DNA of 64,000 nucleotides from Gonatopus flavifemur (GCA_018340375.1 JAFFJZ010000001.1:58086001-58150000); one strand, 5' to 3'. Positions 14,152-25,805 are shown, counted from the first letter of the stretch. Made by a program: numbers and translations. The notes: generated by a model not told the origin, from the letters alone.

Positions 14152-14929
14152 CGACAGGGAAAAGAGGATAGTTGAAACAAGTAATTGAATGGGTGCATAT
14201 GCGCTCACGAATTGAATAGTTATTTCAACTACGCGAAAAAAAAGAAATAGTTGCGGAAACTACTTGAATAGTCGATTTTCGATACACTTAAGTAGTTGCT
14301 GCAGCTACTGAGTAGTCAGGACAAGTAACTCGATAGTTGCCCTAACTAACGTAAATACCTGAGGTATTTTGAATTAGTTGAGACAGTTAACGTGTTAATT
14401 GCCCTGACTACTACCCAATCAGAAAAATCCGTAATATGCCAATGTTGACAACATGTGCAGTACAGTGCCAGTATTGGGTCTTCAACACTTGGTCAACACG
14501 TACGGGATTAGTACTGGATACATAAAAATACAGTAATATGCCTGTACTGATAAACCAGTACTGAGAACTTAATACCGGCCAGGTACTAACCCAGTACTGG
14601 CCCTGCACTGATTGCGAATAATGGCATCAGTACTCAATCCCCAGTACTGAAAAGCGTTATCATTCCAGACAAATGCCAGTACCCTGCCAGTCTTGGCTGG
14701 TACTGGTGCAGTACTGCGCCTGTTGTAAATTTCTGGTTGGGAAGTAGCTGCAGCAACTACTTAAGTAGATGGTCGAAAATCGAGTATTTAAATACTTGCT
14801 GCAACTATTTTTTTTTCCGTGTAATTAGTTAGTTCTCTCAACTAACCAGTTGGTTGAAATAACTATTCAACTTGTCAGCGCATATGCACCCATTCAATTA
14901 GTTGTTTCAACTACCCTCTTTTCCGTGTG
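14152..14929. mobile_element. Fold-back element interrupted by a nested element
   Basis: The inverted ends share about 75 bp, including GGGTGCATATGCGCT and its complement and AGTTGAAACAA/TTGTTTCAACT. The right end reads CTCTTTTCCGTGTG, the CACACGGAAAAG-type terminus seen elsewhere in the window. The inner arms continue (AGTAGTTGCTGCAGCTAC against GTAGCTGCAGCAACTAC) and are separated by the nested insertion at 14414-14741. Neither end carries a long open frame. The corresponding site in the gene C unit (about 19965-19990) is uninterrupted, so insertion followed the duplication or was lost from the other copy. Confidence 0.7.
14414..14741. mobile_element. Nested short element rich in CAGTACTG palindromes
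   Basis: Terminal inverted repeats CCCAATCAGAAAAAT and ATTTCTGGTTGGG delimit about 328 bp. The interior contains four exact copies of the self-complementary octamer CAGTACTG and many one-mismatch versions (AGTACTGG, TGTACTG, CAGTACTC), spread irregularly rather than in strict tandem. No coding potential is visible. It sits between the inner arms of the larger fold-back element. Confidence 0.65.
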
Positions 14930-15270
14930 ACTCTGATTTGTTGCGTATTGGATCACATGGAAGTTGCATAGAATTGCGATTTCATTTGAGGAGAATTGTC
15001 CTTCGCCCGACGGATCACTCGAGGCTTTGACAACATTGGGAAGGTTATCTGCGGGCAAATCAACTTCCTTCACAATGTTCTCTCTCCCGCACATTATATG
15101 ATACGTGACCCCAACATTTCAACTTCTTTATCAGCAAAGTACAGCATCTTCGTCAGATCTTGCGAACTGATTCGTGAAAAATGTTGATATGATCAAACCT
15201 ATATATTAGCTTCAATTAATACAGGACGATTCTCCTCTCCCGGAAAAATATGTACTGTGTTTATTCGATA

Positions 15271-15323
15271 CACTGTGAAAAATTTTTTGAAAATTCAGAC
15301 AGATTTTGTGATTTTTTACAGTG
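15271..15323. repeat. Small hairpin with CACTGTGAAAAA ends
   Basis: CACTGTGAAAAATTTTTTG at the left is matched inverted by GATTTTTTACAGTG at the right, enclosing about 20 bp. It resembles the ends of the larger fold-back elements in this window and may be a remnant of one. Confidence 0.45.
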
Positions 15324-16024
15324 GCAGACCAGAATGATCGTTTAGAAATGAATAAGTTTCGGTAATCTGAAAATACTGAAAGAAGAACTCACACCGAGAA
15401 TCGGTAAGAAATTTTTGATGCCGGACAGCCTTATTGTTGACCTCACTTTGTTCGTTGCTATAACTGAGATAATTGCAGCTATAACTATTTATCAGCTGCC
15501 ACAGCAAGGATTTGTACCTGTGGCAGTGCAGGTTTTGTGGATGATACTTGGATAGAGAAATGATTTAGCTATAATATTTTCCCTGTGGTTATACGCGACT
15601 AATCAGCTCGATAATAGCTTTCGTAGTTGATCTTCAATGATTCAAATGATAATTGAAACACGTTTTCCCGTGCAACAAATTTATCTTATCACCTGTGCTT
15701 GCGAACGAATAATTAGATCAATATCCGATTGGAACGAGTTCCAAAAGGTTATGTAATTCATATATATATATATATAAATTTATGTTGAAGCAAATATAAA
15801 TTATGTATGGTTTTGAAAATTTGATAAATTGGAATAGATTCTCAAGATTTATAATCTTCAATTTGTTGGATTATCATATAGACGATATCTCACCGTATAA
15901 CCCCGATGATCGTAGAGGTCTTCGAAAATGATGATCACAGAATTTCTAATGAAATGAGATAAGAATGCGTGTGAGAAGTGACAGGAATCGAATGCTGTGA
16001 GAATTGAATGTTACTCCATTCACT

Positions 16025-18538
16025 ATGATCATCCAAGTGTGTTTGCTGATCTTTTCCATTGTAACTTCAGTAAACGGTAAGTACAACAATATATTCAATT
16101 TCAAAAAGGAATGATTGAATATGGTGGACATTTGGATTCACTTATTGAAACGGATTTTAAATCAAATACAAAAAACACTGAAACGAATGGCTGTCAGATT
16201 CACAATGAGCTCTTTGAAATAATTATTTCAAACTAGAAGGTATTTTTCGTACGATGACCTGGGATATTTTTGATGGGATAATAATGGTCGAAGTGGCTTT
16301 GGAAAAATCTACCCTGTCCCAGGCGAAACACTCTCTAGATCCAGATCAGTAAGAAGTACTGAGAATCAGTGAGTTGCACTGGTAAATCAGTGCTGAATCT
16401 GATATGATAAGAATGAACTCCACACGAAAAAAAGTATACGGTAACTTGATGACAGATATTGCAAAATTGTAATAAGCCCCATTTGGAATTGCATTGAGTA
16501 CGATAAAGTGTCCCAGTGAACACTTATGAGAGGAAGAGCTCTTTAAGAGGTCTTTTGAAAGAGATCTGTCAATGTTATCATATTGATATCTGAATGGTAT
16601 CATTTTTCTGAGATCTCAGAAAAAAGTCCTCTTAAAGAGTTCGTTTGGATAACATTCTGGCAATCTCTTATTTTCCTCAGAAATCGACGTATCTGATAAC
16701 ATTCTGATATCCTTATGTTAACCTTCTGAAAGGTCTATCTGACCTCTTACACATATTTAGGAGATCTTTAAGAGCTCCGGATGATAACATATTGTTCACT
16801 GGGGCTTATGTTATCATGGAAACGATAGGTTAACATCGTAATGATCATCAAACCGTGAGTCATCACTCACTCCCTATTCTAAAGTCGCGATGAGAACTAG
16901 AGCTAATGGCAATCAGTCCCATATACTTTACTCCGTGTGAGTTTAAATGTTTGGTCATGATATATTCAAGGTTTTTTAATTGTGTAGTCACTTTTTACAC
17001 GCTTCAAAGCGTGTACCCGAGTCCAAAAATGATTCCTCCTTCTACCCTACTCTCTAAAATTTTTAGAGTGAGATTTCACCCTTAAGCCAGCCAAAAGTGA
17101 GCTTGTTGAAATTTCGAGTGAAATTTCCACTCTTTTAGAGTGACAGTCTATGGTTTGAGGTTAGAAACTCACAGCCACTCTAATTCTAGAGTGAATTTTT
17201 CACTCCATAAGAGTGAAGGTTCACTCAAAACAAGTGAAAATCCCACTCGAAGTGGACTGGCTCACTTCTGAGACTTAGTGGAATGAAACACGTGATTTTT
17301 CACTCTTTCGGATTTAGAGAGTAAATATGGAATATCAAGGAATTTCTGCCACGTGTAGAGGGTAAGCAGGAATCACTTTTAGACTCAGGTGAATATACCC
17401 AAAGAATGGATGGAATGTTTCATTATAAAATATCTAATCCGAGTGATTGATGTATTCACACACTTCTGCGTGTTTAGAAAGTGACTGCACGATTTGAACG
17501 CTTTGAGCATTTCAAAATAAGATATTTGAGTCTGCAGTGTGTTCTTTGTGAATAGCTGAATCCAAGATCCGGATTTATGGAGGTCGACCGATATCCATAA
17601 ATAGAGCCCCGTATCAAGTGGCTTTGAAGTTTTATGGGAGTTTCCAGTGCGGAGGAGTTATAATTTCAAACTACTGGGTACTGACATCGGCGATTTGCGC
17701 ATCACAAATGTTCGGGTATTTGACTATGAAAGCGGGGACAAGTTACGTGGAAGGCGGCTCTAAGCATAAAATATCTCACACGATCATACATCCAGAATTC
17801 AATGAAAGGAAATGCTCACATTGCAATGACATCGCATTGCTTAAGGTGAACCCGCCACTGAAATTCAGTCAAGTCTCTCAACCAGCTGTACTGTTTGAGG
17901 GAGTAGCGTATGATGGACAAGAAGCTGTGGTGACTGGATGGGGAAATTCATTTCCATCATTTAATTTGACCAAACTACATGCAGCGGTGGTAAGATCCTT
18001 CGAAATACTCCATAATTCAATTGTCGAGCAGTGACTATCGAAAGTTTAATTCAACGTCAGACACTAGGTGATATTCTGAATCCCACTACAGCTGCGAGTG
18101 ATCTGTTATTTATTCTTCTATAGAATCATTGATACAATTTTCTTTTGGAAAGGTCAGATTGCAAGGTCTATCTATATTTATTCATCATAATTAGAAATCC
18201 AAGTGGAATTCTGATGCACATCTGGTGTTCTGTCCAAATCCTAACTTGAACCGTTTTTGTGATATTATGCGTAGATGCCGATTATCCCGAGGGATCAATG
18301 TGTTCAACTGTACAGTGATTATCGAGAAATACCGGAGGATCAGTTCTGTGCCGGGGAGTTGGACGGAAGTCAAGATCGTTGCGTGGGTGAACAAGGTGGA
18401 CCTCTGACTCTCAATAATCAACTTATAGGCTTAGTTTCTTGGGGTTTGGGTTGTGGTCAACCACTTCAGCCTGGCGTTTACACCAATGTGACATTCCATC
18501 TCGATTGGATCAAATCTACAATACAAACTCAGAATTGA
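16025..18538 (+). CDS. Serine protease homolog (pseudoprotease) gene B, three exons
   Basis: Exons 16025-16076, 17556-17989 and 18275-18538 join in phases 1 and 0 to give about 249 residues. A signal peptide (MIIQVCLLIFSIVTS) and a short propeptide ending KIR|IYGG are clear. The S1 fold is recognisable, but the triad is broken: TAAHC is TSAIC (His to Ile), and GDSGGP is GEQGGP (Asp194 to Glu, catalytic Ser to Gln). The catalytic Asp in NDIAL and pocket Asp189 remain. All splice sites and frames are open, so this is a maintained non-catalytic homolog rather than a decayed pseudogene. In insects such homologs often serve as cofactors or decoys; no specific role can be read here. The CSHC pair before the Asp motif is shared with gene A. 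Intron 1 is swollen by fold-back elements. It belongs to a tandem duplication with gene C. Confidence 0.9.
16511..16804. mobile_element. MITE-like element with CCCAGTGAACA ends in intron 1 of gene B
   Basis: The left end TCCCAGTGAACA and right end TGTTCACTGGGG are inverted repeats. GAGCTCTTTAAGAG at the left is mirrored by CTTTAAGAGCTCC at the right, and an internal TCTGAGATCTCAGA palindrome sits near 16610. It has no coding frame. The corresponding intron of gene C does not contain it. Confidence 0.6.
16982..17490. repeat. Inverted-repeat block in intron 1 of gene B
   Basis: GTGTAGTCACTTTTTACACGC at the left pairs with GCGTGTTTAGAAAGTGACTGCAC at the right. The interior holds many AGAGTGA/TCACTCT motifs in both orientations (about 17050-17310). 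The right arm has a homolog in gene C intron 1 (about 22415-22450), so that portion predates the duplication, while the left arm appears to be a later inverted addition. Confidence 0.5.
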
Positions 18539-18738
18539 TCGTTGTTCAAAAACACCTTCGGATTTACAGAATCGTTCAAATTTTGTACTGTGAGTCAAAT
18601 ATAATTTTATGAAAAATTAAAACGATACATCAACTAGGTTCCTTCCAACATCGCATAAAACATATACAGAACATTGTTCAGTGAAAGTTATTCTCTACCC
18701 CAGATTCACAGTTGTTAAGAAACCCACAGATCCAACTG

Positions 18739-18880
18739 CACAGCGAAAAATTTTGTGTCACAGGAAGTTCACACTGTGTTGATTTGATACATTCTTTCTG
18801 TTAATATTTAACATAAATTGCGAGTGGACCTCATGGAACATACACGCGTGTTCAAAATACACCAAATTTTTCACTGTGTG
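18739..18880. repeat. Fold-back repeat with CACAGCGAAAAATT ends
   Basis: CACAGCGAAAAATTTTGTGT at the left pairs with ACACCAAATTTTTCACTGTG at the right, with GTTCACACTGTG/CGCGTGTTC also inverted inside. It lies just 3' of gene B in the spacer before the gene C unit. Confidence 0.5.
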
Positions 18881-19097
18881 CATTGATCAATCATGTATTC
18901 TCATTGATTGGAATGGCCAATGGGAGGAGGTTGAAAACCTCCAATTGGCAACTGCACCCAGATTCTTTAGCCTACGGACCCGCGCCAGTCAAATCCAACC
19001 CTGCCTATAGTAGCTGAAATTTAGCTTTTGCAGTGAAATTTTTGGCTATCCAAATATCAAATACACGAAGTAGCACACAACTAATTCTTAGCTATCA

Positions 19098-19202
19098 TAG
19101 TAGAAATTCTCTAATCATTGATGAGTTTCGTAACGCTCACCTAGCCAGAAACTAGACAAGCGTCATGAAATTCGTCAATGACTGGAGCATTTCTACTTGG
19201 GT
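19098..19202. repeat. Imperfect hairpin, about 105 bp
   Basis: TAGTAGAAATTCTCTAATCA and downstream sequence pairs with the complement ending CATTTCTACTTGG. The arms are about 45 bp and roughly 80% complementary by eye. Sequence just upstream (GGCTATCCAAATATC near 19050) is related in inverted orientation to an element at 27.6 kb. Confidence 0.5.
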
Positions 19203-19401
19203 ATCATAGCGAATTTTTTTTTTGCTTAAATGAATACAAACTACTAGTATTATTTAGTAATGGAAAATTATTGTGACATTAATCCACTCCGCCGATTTTC
19301 TTTCCACATTTACCGATAGAATTTTAATCCATGATAAGGATGTATTAAAATTCTTCCGTGATAAGCATTGGAAAACAAAGTTGAAAGATATCTTGATTTA
19401 A

Positions 19402-19603
19402 CACGGAGAAAAATTTATAGTTAAATTTACTATGAGACTTTGTAACCGAGGAACAGACTGAACTTACGATGAAATTTACTATGACGAGACAGTAGAAACA
19501 TGATCAAATTCACTATGTTTTACAGTAAATCCCATTGGAAAGTCGGTCTTTACCCCGGGCACAATAATCACATAGTAAATTCAACTACAAATTTCTCCCT
19601 GTG
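19402..19603. mobile_element. 202-bp fold-back element, CACGGAGAAAAATT ends
   Basis: Left end CACGGAGAAAAATTTATAG with AATTTACTATG just inside. Right end CATAGTAAATTCAACTAC followed by AATTTCTCCCTGTG. Repeated TTTACTATG/CATAGTAAA motifs fill the interior. It lies near the 5' edge of the gene C duplication unit and is absent from the matching place in the gene B unit. Confidence 0.65.
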
Positions 19604-20739
19604 AAGTAAGATTGAATGAAGATATCAAGTAACCGATATGGCGCCCTGATCCGGTGGTACACTGTGATATTCAATGGAATATCTTCTCGTGTAGTTGCAA
19701 TCAATCGGTGCGTAATCATGTTCATAGTGAAAAAAATGTTCAACACACGTCCATGTTATGAAAACGTCCGCTCAAAGTTTGCGTTGAATATTGACAGACA
19801 GAATGAGTGAAATTAACCCAAGAGCGCCAATTTTGCAATTGATTTTGACACTTGTTTTCAACAAAGAATTTTTGACTATGTGAGATTTATAATTCTCCCA
19901 TAGCGGCATTGATTTATTTGTTTTCAGGATATGGAAATGGAAGAGGTTTCTTACTTTTCAATGATATATTCCTTCCTATTCAGATTCAGATAAGAGAGAA
20001 TATTACCCAGAAATTGTATAAAATTGTGGTAGCGTTTGGAGAATATGAGTCTTTGTCCGATTAATCACTGGGAATGTCGACAATACTAGAAAAGTTGTCT
20101 GCAGGCGAATCAACTTGCTGCGGAATGCCCTCGTCCCCAGAGAATCAATCTGATCGACTCGACATGACAATGAGGATTCTCATTGTACTGAGGGATATTG
20201 ATTCGCTGTGGAAGCTATAGCTTGAACTAGTTCAAGAATATGATTCTCAGAAGAATGGATTATTTCTTCTACAGATTATATCGAATTTTTATACAAATCT
20301 ACAAAAACTAAATACTTTTTCTATAGAAGAGAAACGATTCTGTTCAAGAATCATCATCACTTTTCCTTGCTCTTACATCTGACTAAGTGGCTTAAATTAG
20401 CTCTCCTGATTGGTGCTTTTCCAGTGTAGCAATTGAGATGATAATTACGTTATGTTTTCCCGTGCGAGAGATTCATTTGATCACCTATTGTTGAAAATGT
20501 ACGATGAGCTTAATACTTGAGTATTCATTCTAGTTCATGAATATCTTGTATGCAAATATATATAAATTCAACAGGATTTTGAAAATATTGCCGCACAGAA
20601 TAGATTTTCGAGTGTTTAATTTGTTGAGTTATGATATGAACGATGTGTTAATCTATGACCGCAATGATTGTAAAGTTCTTGAGAAACCATTATCACAGGA
20701 TTTCTAATGAAATAAGATACGAATACAGATAGGAGGCGA

Positions 20740-20746
20740 TATATAT
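20740..20746 (+). promoter_or_regulatory. TATA box of gene C
   Basis: TATATAT starts 43 bp before the ATG at 20783, almost the same distance as the TATA box of gene A. The aligned position of gene B (about 15981-15989) reads ACAGGAATC and has no TATA motif. Confidence 0.5.
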
Positions 20747-20782
20747 CCGATGCGGTGAGAACTGAATGTTACTCAAATCATC

Positions 20783-23700
20783 ATGATCATCCAAGTTTTT
20801 TTGCTGGTATTTTCCATTGTAGCTTCAGCTAATGGTGAGTAAAACAATATATTCAATTTCAAAAGAAAATGAATCAATATAGTGGAAGTTTGAATCATTT
20901 ATTGAAACGAATTTCAAATCAAATACGGTAACACTACAACGTACATATCTTGATTTTTTCAATAACACACTTGCTAATATTTCATTTAATTGATTTTTGA
21001 ATATTCTCATTGATGCAAAATTGGACTTTTCAGATGCGGTTTCGATAAACGATCCAAACTCTTACGAAATAATTATTAATTCGTTGTAAATATTCTACAA
21101 ACTACGGGAGAGCATGTTTTTTTTTAATATGGCCAAATATGTAATTTTTTAATATTCTATTGTACGAGGAAAAAAGGGGTTGATGAAATCTATTGTATTG
21201 AATGACAATTGAGTATCTCGGAATATCAATTTGAAATTCAACGTTATAGATAAAAGAAAATTACAATTCGGTGAGGGAATAATAGATGATTCTGGATGAT
21301 GTGACGATATGAATTGTCAAAATGTCAATGTAAAGATTTGAAGCCACGTACTATCGCGTTATGCTATGAACTTTTACACCCTTGTTTTTTCTGTGTGGAT
21401 GGGATGGGATCCGATTTCTCGAATCTCACGATTGGGAGCATCAAATTTAAATTCATGATTTTCGATTCTCGCTGAGTGATGGATGTGAAAAGTGAATCTC
21501 TTACAATTCCTAGTAACTTTCAATTTCTGCAAAAGGAGAGACTTGTAAATTAAGAATACGATTATCTAGTATGTTTGGAATTTCCTCAGCTTATAAGAAG
21601 CCCTAAACAAAATTATTACTAGTGTTTTGATGAGTCACTGGTGGTCCCATAATGCCGGTGAAGAAACATTACTGGCTTTTTGGAACGCCGGCATTCGTGT
21701 TTGTTGTGGTGTCGTAAATGAGAAGTTCAGGATAACAAATATGAGAGACGTCCAAATTTGAGCATGTACACTGAGAGAAAAAATTTCCGGGAACAATAAA
21801 ATATTTAATCAAATAGTGGCCATAAAATACCTAATTGATTTGAATAAATTTTCATTGACTCGATTAAATATTCATTCAATCAAACAAATATTCAATATGC
21901 TATGAAATATTTCATCAATGGAAACAGTTATTTAATTGAGTCAATGAAAGTTTATTCAAATCAATCAAGTATTTTATGGCGACTATTCAACTAAATATTT
22001 TATTGTTAAAAACTGGTATCTTTTCCCTACTGCTTTCGATATTTTGACTAAGGCGAATCCAGAAGGGCAGGGAAGTCATGGGGGATCATGACCCCTCAAA
22101 GTAAAAAAACAGTCTATTTTTACAATTGAATCTCTGAATAATCCAAGTCCGATGTGAAAAAAGGTCATCAGATCTAAAAAATATGTTCATTACCCGTTCC
22201 AAAATTCATTCCTGCATTCGCCCCTGTTTTGGCCAGAAACTGACCACTTGCCAGAATAATATTGAAAATCAAACAATGATAAAACATGAACTCCTGCTTG
22301 ATGCAGAAACGAATATGAAAGACGTCCAAATTTGAGTCTCAACTTTGGAATATATCTATGAAATGGATGGAATTTCTTATTTGGAACACACACTCATCCG
22401 CGTTATTGATATTTGCGCACACTTTTGAGTGTTCACAAAAGTGACTACACGATGCAAACGCTATGAGCGTTTCGAGATAGAACATTCAAGTTTGCAGTAT
22501 TTTCTTTGCGAATAGGTGAGTCCAAGATCCGGATTGATGGCGGCCGACCGATATCCATACATAGAGCCCCGTATCAAGCGGCTTTAAAGTCTCATACGAG
22601 TTTCCGGTGCGGAGGAGTTATAATGTCAAACCAGTCGATATTAACATCGGCGAATTGCGGCTTAAGACTGTGGCCACACTTGGACCTGACAGTTGGGACA
22701 AGTTATGCGGAAGGTGGCTCTAAGCATGAAATATTTGCTTTGATCACACATCCAGAATTCAATGCGAGCAAATGCTTATATTGCAATGACATCGCAGTGG
22801 TTGAGGTGACCCCGCCACTGAAATTCAGTCAAGTCTCTCAACCAGCTGTACTGTTTGAGGGAGTAGCGTATGATGGACAAGAAGCTGTGGTGACTGGATG
22901 GGGAAATTCATTTCCATCATTTAATTTGACCAAACTACATGCAGCAGTGGTAAGATCCTTCGAAATACTCCATAATTCAATTGTCGAGCAGTTACTATCG
23001 AAAGTTCAATTCAACGTCAGACACTAGGTGATATTCTGAATGCCACTATAGCTGCGAGTGATCTGTTACTAAATTCTATGTTGCTGCAGTTTGAATTGTT
23101 TGTTGAAACGAATTGGTGATCGAATAACGGAATACTCAAATGATGAAGATACAAAATTTCGCGGTCCTCTTTTTGGGCAATGGTTTCAGTTCTAAAGAGT
23201 TGATTTGAAAAATCAACTAACGATCTTTGTTCCCCCTGCTGAAAATTTCCCATAGAATCCGATACAAAAATTTTTCTATTGTTTTTTTTGCATGTGGTTT
23301 CTGAAATTGGAATTCCCGGTGTTCCTCAGATCACGATAGAAGAATTGTACTCCTGTTTATAGGGGATCCATCGTAGTTTCACGATAACAGTTACTACTGA
23401 AAAATTAGGAGAGATTTTTTCCTATTACTTGCCACGTGATTTCTGAATCACGATCTCACTGCGAATGACCGTCGAAAATTTTTTCATGGATTCATAGAAA
23501 AATTGCTAGTTTCTTTTCACACAAGAACAAGAAAATCGAAGTTTCGGTTAAGGAACCAAGGAAGTTTGATTTTCTCCAAACTTTGTTTGAAAATCCACTA
23601 GAGGAAATGTTTGTGTAAAGAACAGTTGAATGTATTTATGAATCCACAGCTATAGAGACAACTATAGGTACCCTCTCGTGTGTTCCCCCATTCTGGTGAA

Positions 23701-24534
23701 AACAAGGTGATTATCGAAAGGAATTCCACGATAGACAACTATAGGCATCCTTTCTTGCCTTCCCCATACATTACGATAAAACTCGTATAAGCAAAAGATG
23801 GTATCAAATGTATGGGAAACTTCCGATTAATTCATATAGAACTGAAGAAGGTGAGAATAATTTATAGTGCATAACCGAAAAGAAACGATAAAACCCATAA
23901 AAATCCGATAAAGACCTATTCGCGTTGTATCGGTTTATCACTATAGAACCCCATTGGGACAAATTTCTTTATCGGCTCAATCTGATGTCACGACACACCC
24001 TATACAATACGATAGAAAAGAGGCTAAAATACTGTCGAATTCTATCGTTTTCTATGGGGAATTTTAAGCCGGGTCGTTTCTATAAACGATTCAAACTTCA
24101 GCAACATACTGATTCTTCTATATAATCAGTATTCACGATTCCCTTGAAGAAAATTCAGATTGCAAGGTCTATCTATATTTATTCATCATAATTAGAAATC
24201 CAAGTGTAATTCTCATTCTCATTTGGTATTCTGTCTAAATATTAACTTCAACTGTTATTTGTGATATTATGCGTAGATGCCGATTATCCCGAGGGATCAA
24301 TGTGTTCAACTGTACAGTGATTATCGAGAAATACCGGAGGATCAGTTCTGTGCTGGGGAGTTGGACGGAAGTCAAGATCGTTGCGTGGGTGAACAAGGTG
24401 GACCTTTGACCCTCAATAACCAACTTATAGGCTTAGTTTCTTGGGGTTTGGGTTGTGGTCAACCACTTCAGCCTGGCGTTTACACCAATGTGACATTCCA
24501 TCTCGATTGGATCAAATCTATGACACACACTTAA
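20783..24534 (+). CDS. Serine protease homolog (pseudoprotease) gene C, three exons
   Basis: Exons 20783-20834, 22516-22949 and 24277-24534 join in phases 1 and 0 to about 247 residues. A signal peptide (MIIQVFLLVFSIVASA) is followed by a short propeptide ending KIR|IDGG. Catalytic His is Asn (TSANC) and the Ser motif is GEQGGP as in gene B, so the protein cannot be a normal serine protease; NDIAV and pocket Asp189 persist. The Cys pair before the Asp motif is CLYC. Residues up to the middle of exon 2 differ from gene B at over a third of positions, while the rest of exon 2 and exon 3 are nearly identical to it. Intron 1 contains one inverted-repeat element and intron 2 a 1,034-bp insertion. 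Frame and splice sites are intact, arguing for a functional secreted homolog. Confidence 0.9.
21769..22030. mobile_element. Palindromic element in intron 1 of gene C
   Basis: The left arm (about 21795-21876) contains AACAATAAAATATTTAATCA, AATTGATTTGAATAAA and TTCATTGACTCGATTAAAT. The right arm (about 21928-22007) carries the complements in reverse order. The left end begins CACTGAGAGAAAAAATT, matching the terminal signature of other elements here. It is flanked more distantly by a direct repeat containing GACGTCCAAATTTGAG (near 21748 and 22322). No coding potential. Confidence 0.7.
23078..24111. mobile_element. 1,034-bp insertion with inverted ends in intron 2 of gene C
   Basis: The left end ATGTTGCTGCAGTTTGAAT is inverted at the right end as ATTCAAACTTCAGCAACAT. 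The direct repeat ATTCT flanks the block (23073-23077 and 24112-24116). The gene B intron has a single ATTCT at the matching place (18113-18117), an empty site. The interior is non-coding, with several CTATAG and CGATAAA motifs. It is a non-autonomous DNA transposon of unknown family; a 5-bp target duplication is the best reading. Confidence 0.75.
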
Positions 24535-24619
24535 AATTGATCGTTGGTTAAAAACACCATCAGATTTACAGAATCGTTCAAATTTTGTACTGTGAGTCAA
24601 ATATAATTTTATAGACGTA

Positions 24620-25552
24620 TATGAAATATTGTGAACTGATCTTCGTTCCCAACTATCGAATAATTCATAGAACAAAGGAAGCTATGATTACGAAAGAAAA
24701 TAATAATGACGATGAAAAGTCACGATGAATGATTAACAACTAGAAGAGATTTCAAAACTTTCCCAATCAATCTTCGATTGTTCTTTTGAGTACAGGTTCC
24801 CTTTTCACAAAAAAATATCAATTTTAGACATGCATTTCCTTTTTCATCATCAAAAATGAAAGTGTTAAATCCGATTTGCAACGTGATCATACGACCGTTC
24901 ATTTTTACCAACCCGTCACGGTGATTGATGGATAATATATTCATCGGTCTCAAGTGAGCATCGAGTGGAGTTGAAAATGTCATACCTCCCGAGTTACGAG
25001 GTTTTTGTTATACCATGGACTTCCGTCAAACAGAATTCAAGAAAAGTCACACGCTCGTAGATCAGTGCGGTAATGGAAAACCATTTGCAACGATTTAGAT
25101 TTGCAACGATAATGCTATGGTAATACATGCAGTTCAACAGACCGAAAGAACGATCGAACGACTGTGAAGATAATTAACGATCCTAGGGATCCAAGAATCA
25201 AGAATCCCACAACACTATTCCTGAGATATCAAAGCGAGGATGAAAACACGAAATGTATTTGATTCTGTAATCTTATCCATTGCAGATTTTAATGAAACAC
25301 TTCAATGTCGAGTGTTATTTCCATGAGACGGAATACAAGAGTTCAGAGACTCGAATTCAATCTCGAATCATTCGCGATTTACGATCAAGGAATGTAAATG
25401 CGGAATTTATTACCATTTATCGCGGAATTTTTTCTCTCACATGATTTGACGTAGAGAATAAGCTTTCACCGAATGTAACACGATTTTTATATACTCGTTA
25501 GAAAGAGTCAAACTGTTTTGCACAATCTCAGACATAGAACGCGAAAGAATTA
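24620..25552. other. Intergenic, nothing recognised
   Basis: AT-rich sequence beyond the 3' limit of the gene C duplication unit. I see no gene, repeat array or element here. Confidence 0.5.
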
Positions 25553-25805
25553 GAACAAAATTTTTTTTCTTCAACGAGGGCTGTCGTGAAGTTTCTCTTT
25601 CTCTTGAGTTTCACAACATACTCAAAAAATGTGTGTTGTAGCAACAAAATTTTTGTTCTTTCAACAAAGAGATTTCGTTGACATGTGATCATAAAAATTC
25701 TTCGCTCAAACCAACAAAAGTTTGGTTATCATGACAGAATATTTCATTAATAGGGGCACAACAAAAAATAATGACATTTTTTGAGAATTTTGTTCATCGT
25801 GCAGA
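25553..25805. repeat. Degenerate fold-back repeat
   Basis: CTCAAAAAATGTGTGTTGTAGC on the left pairs imperfectly with GCACAACA...ATGACATTTTTTGAG on the right. GAACAAAATT also recurs inverted at the margins (25555 and about 25785). AACAAAA/TTTTGTT motifs fill the centre. Confidence 0.45.
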
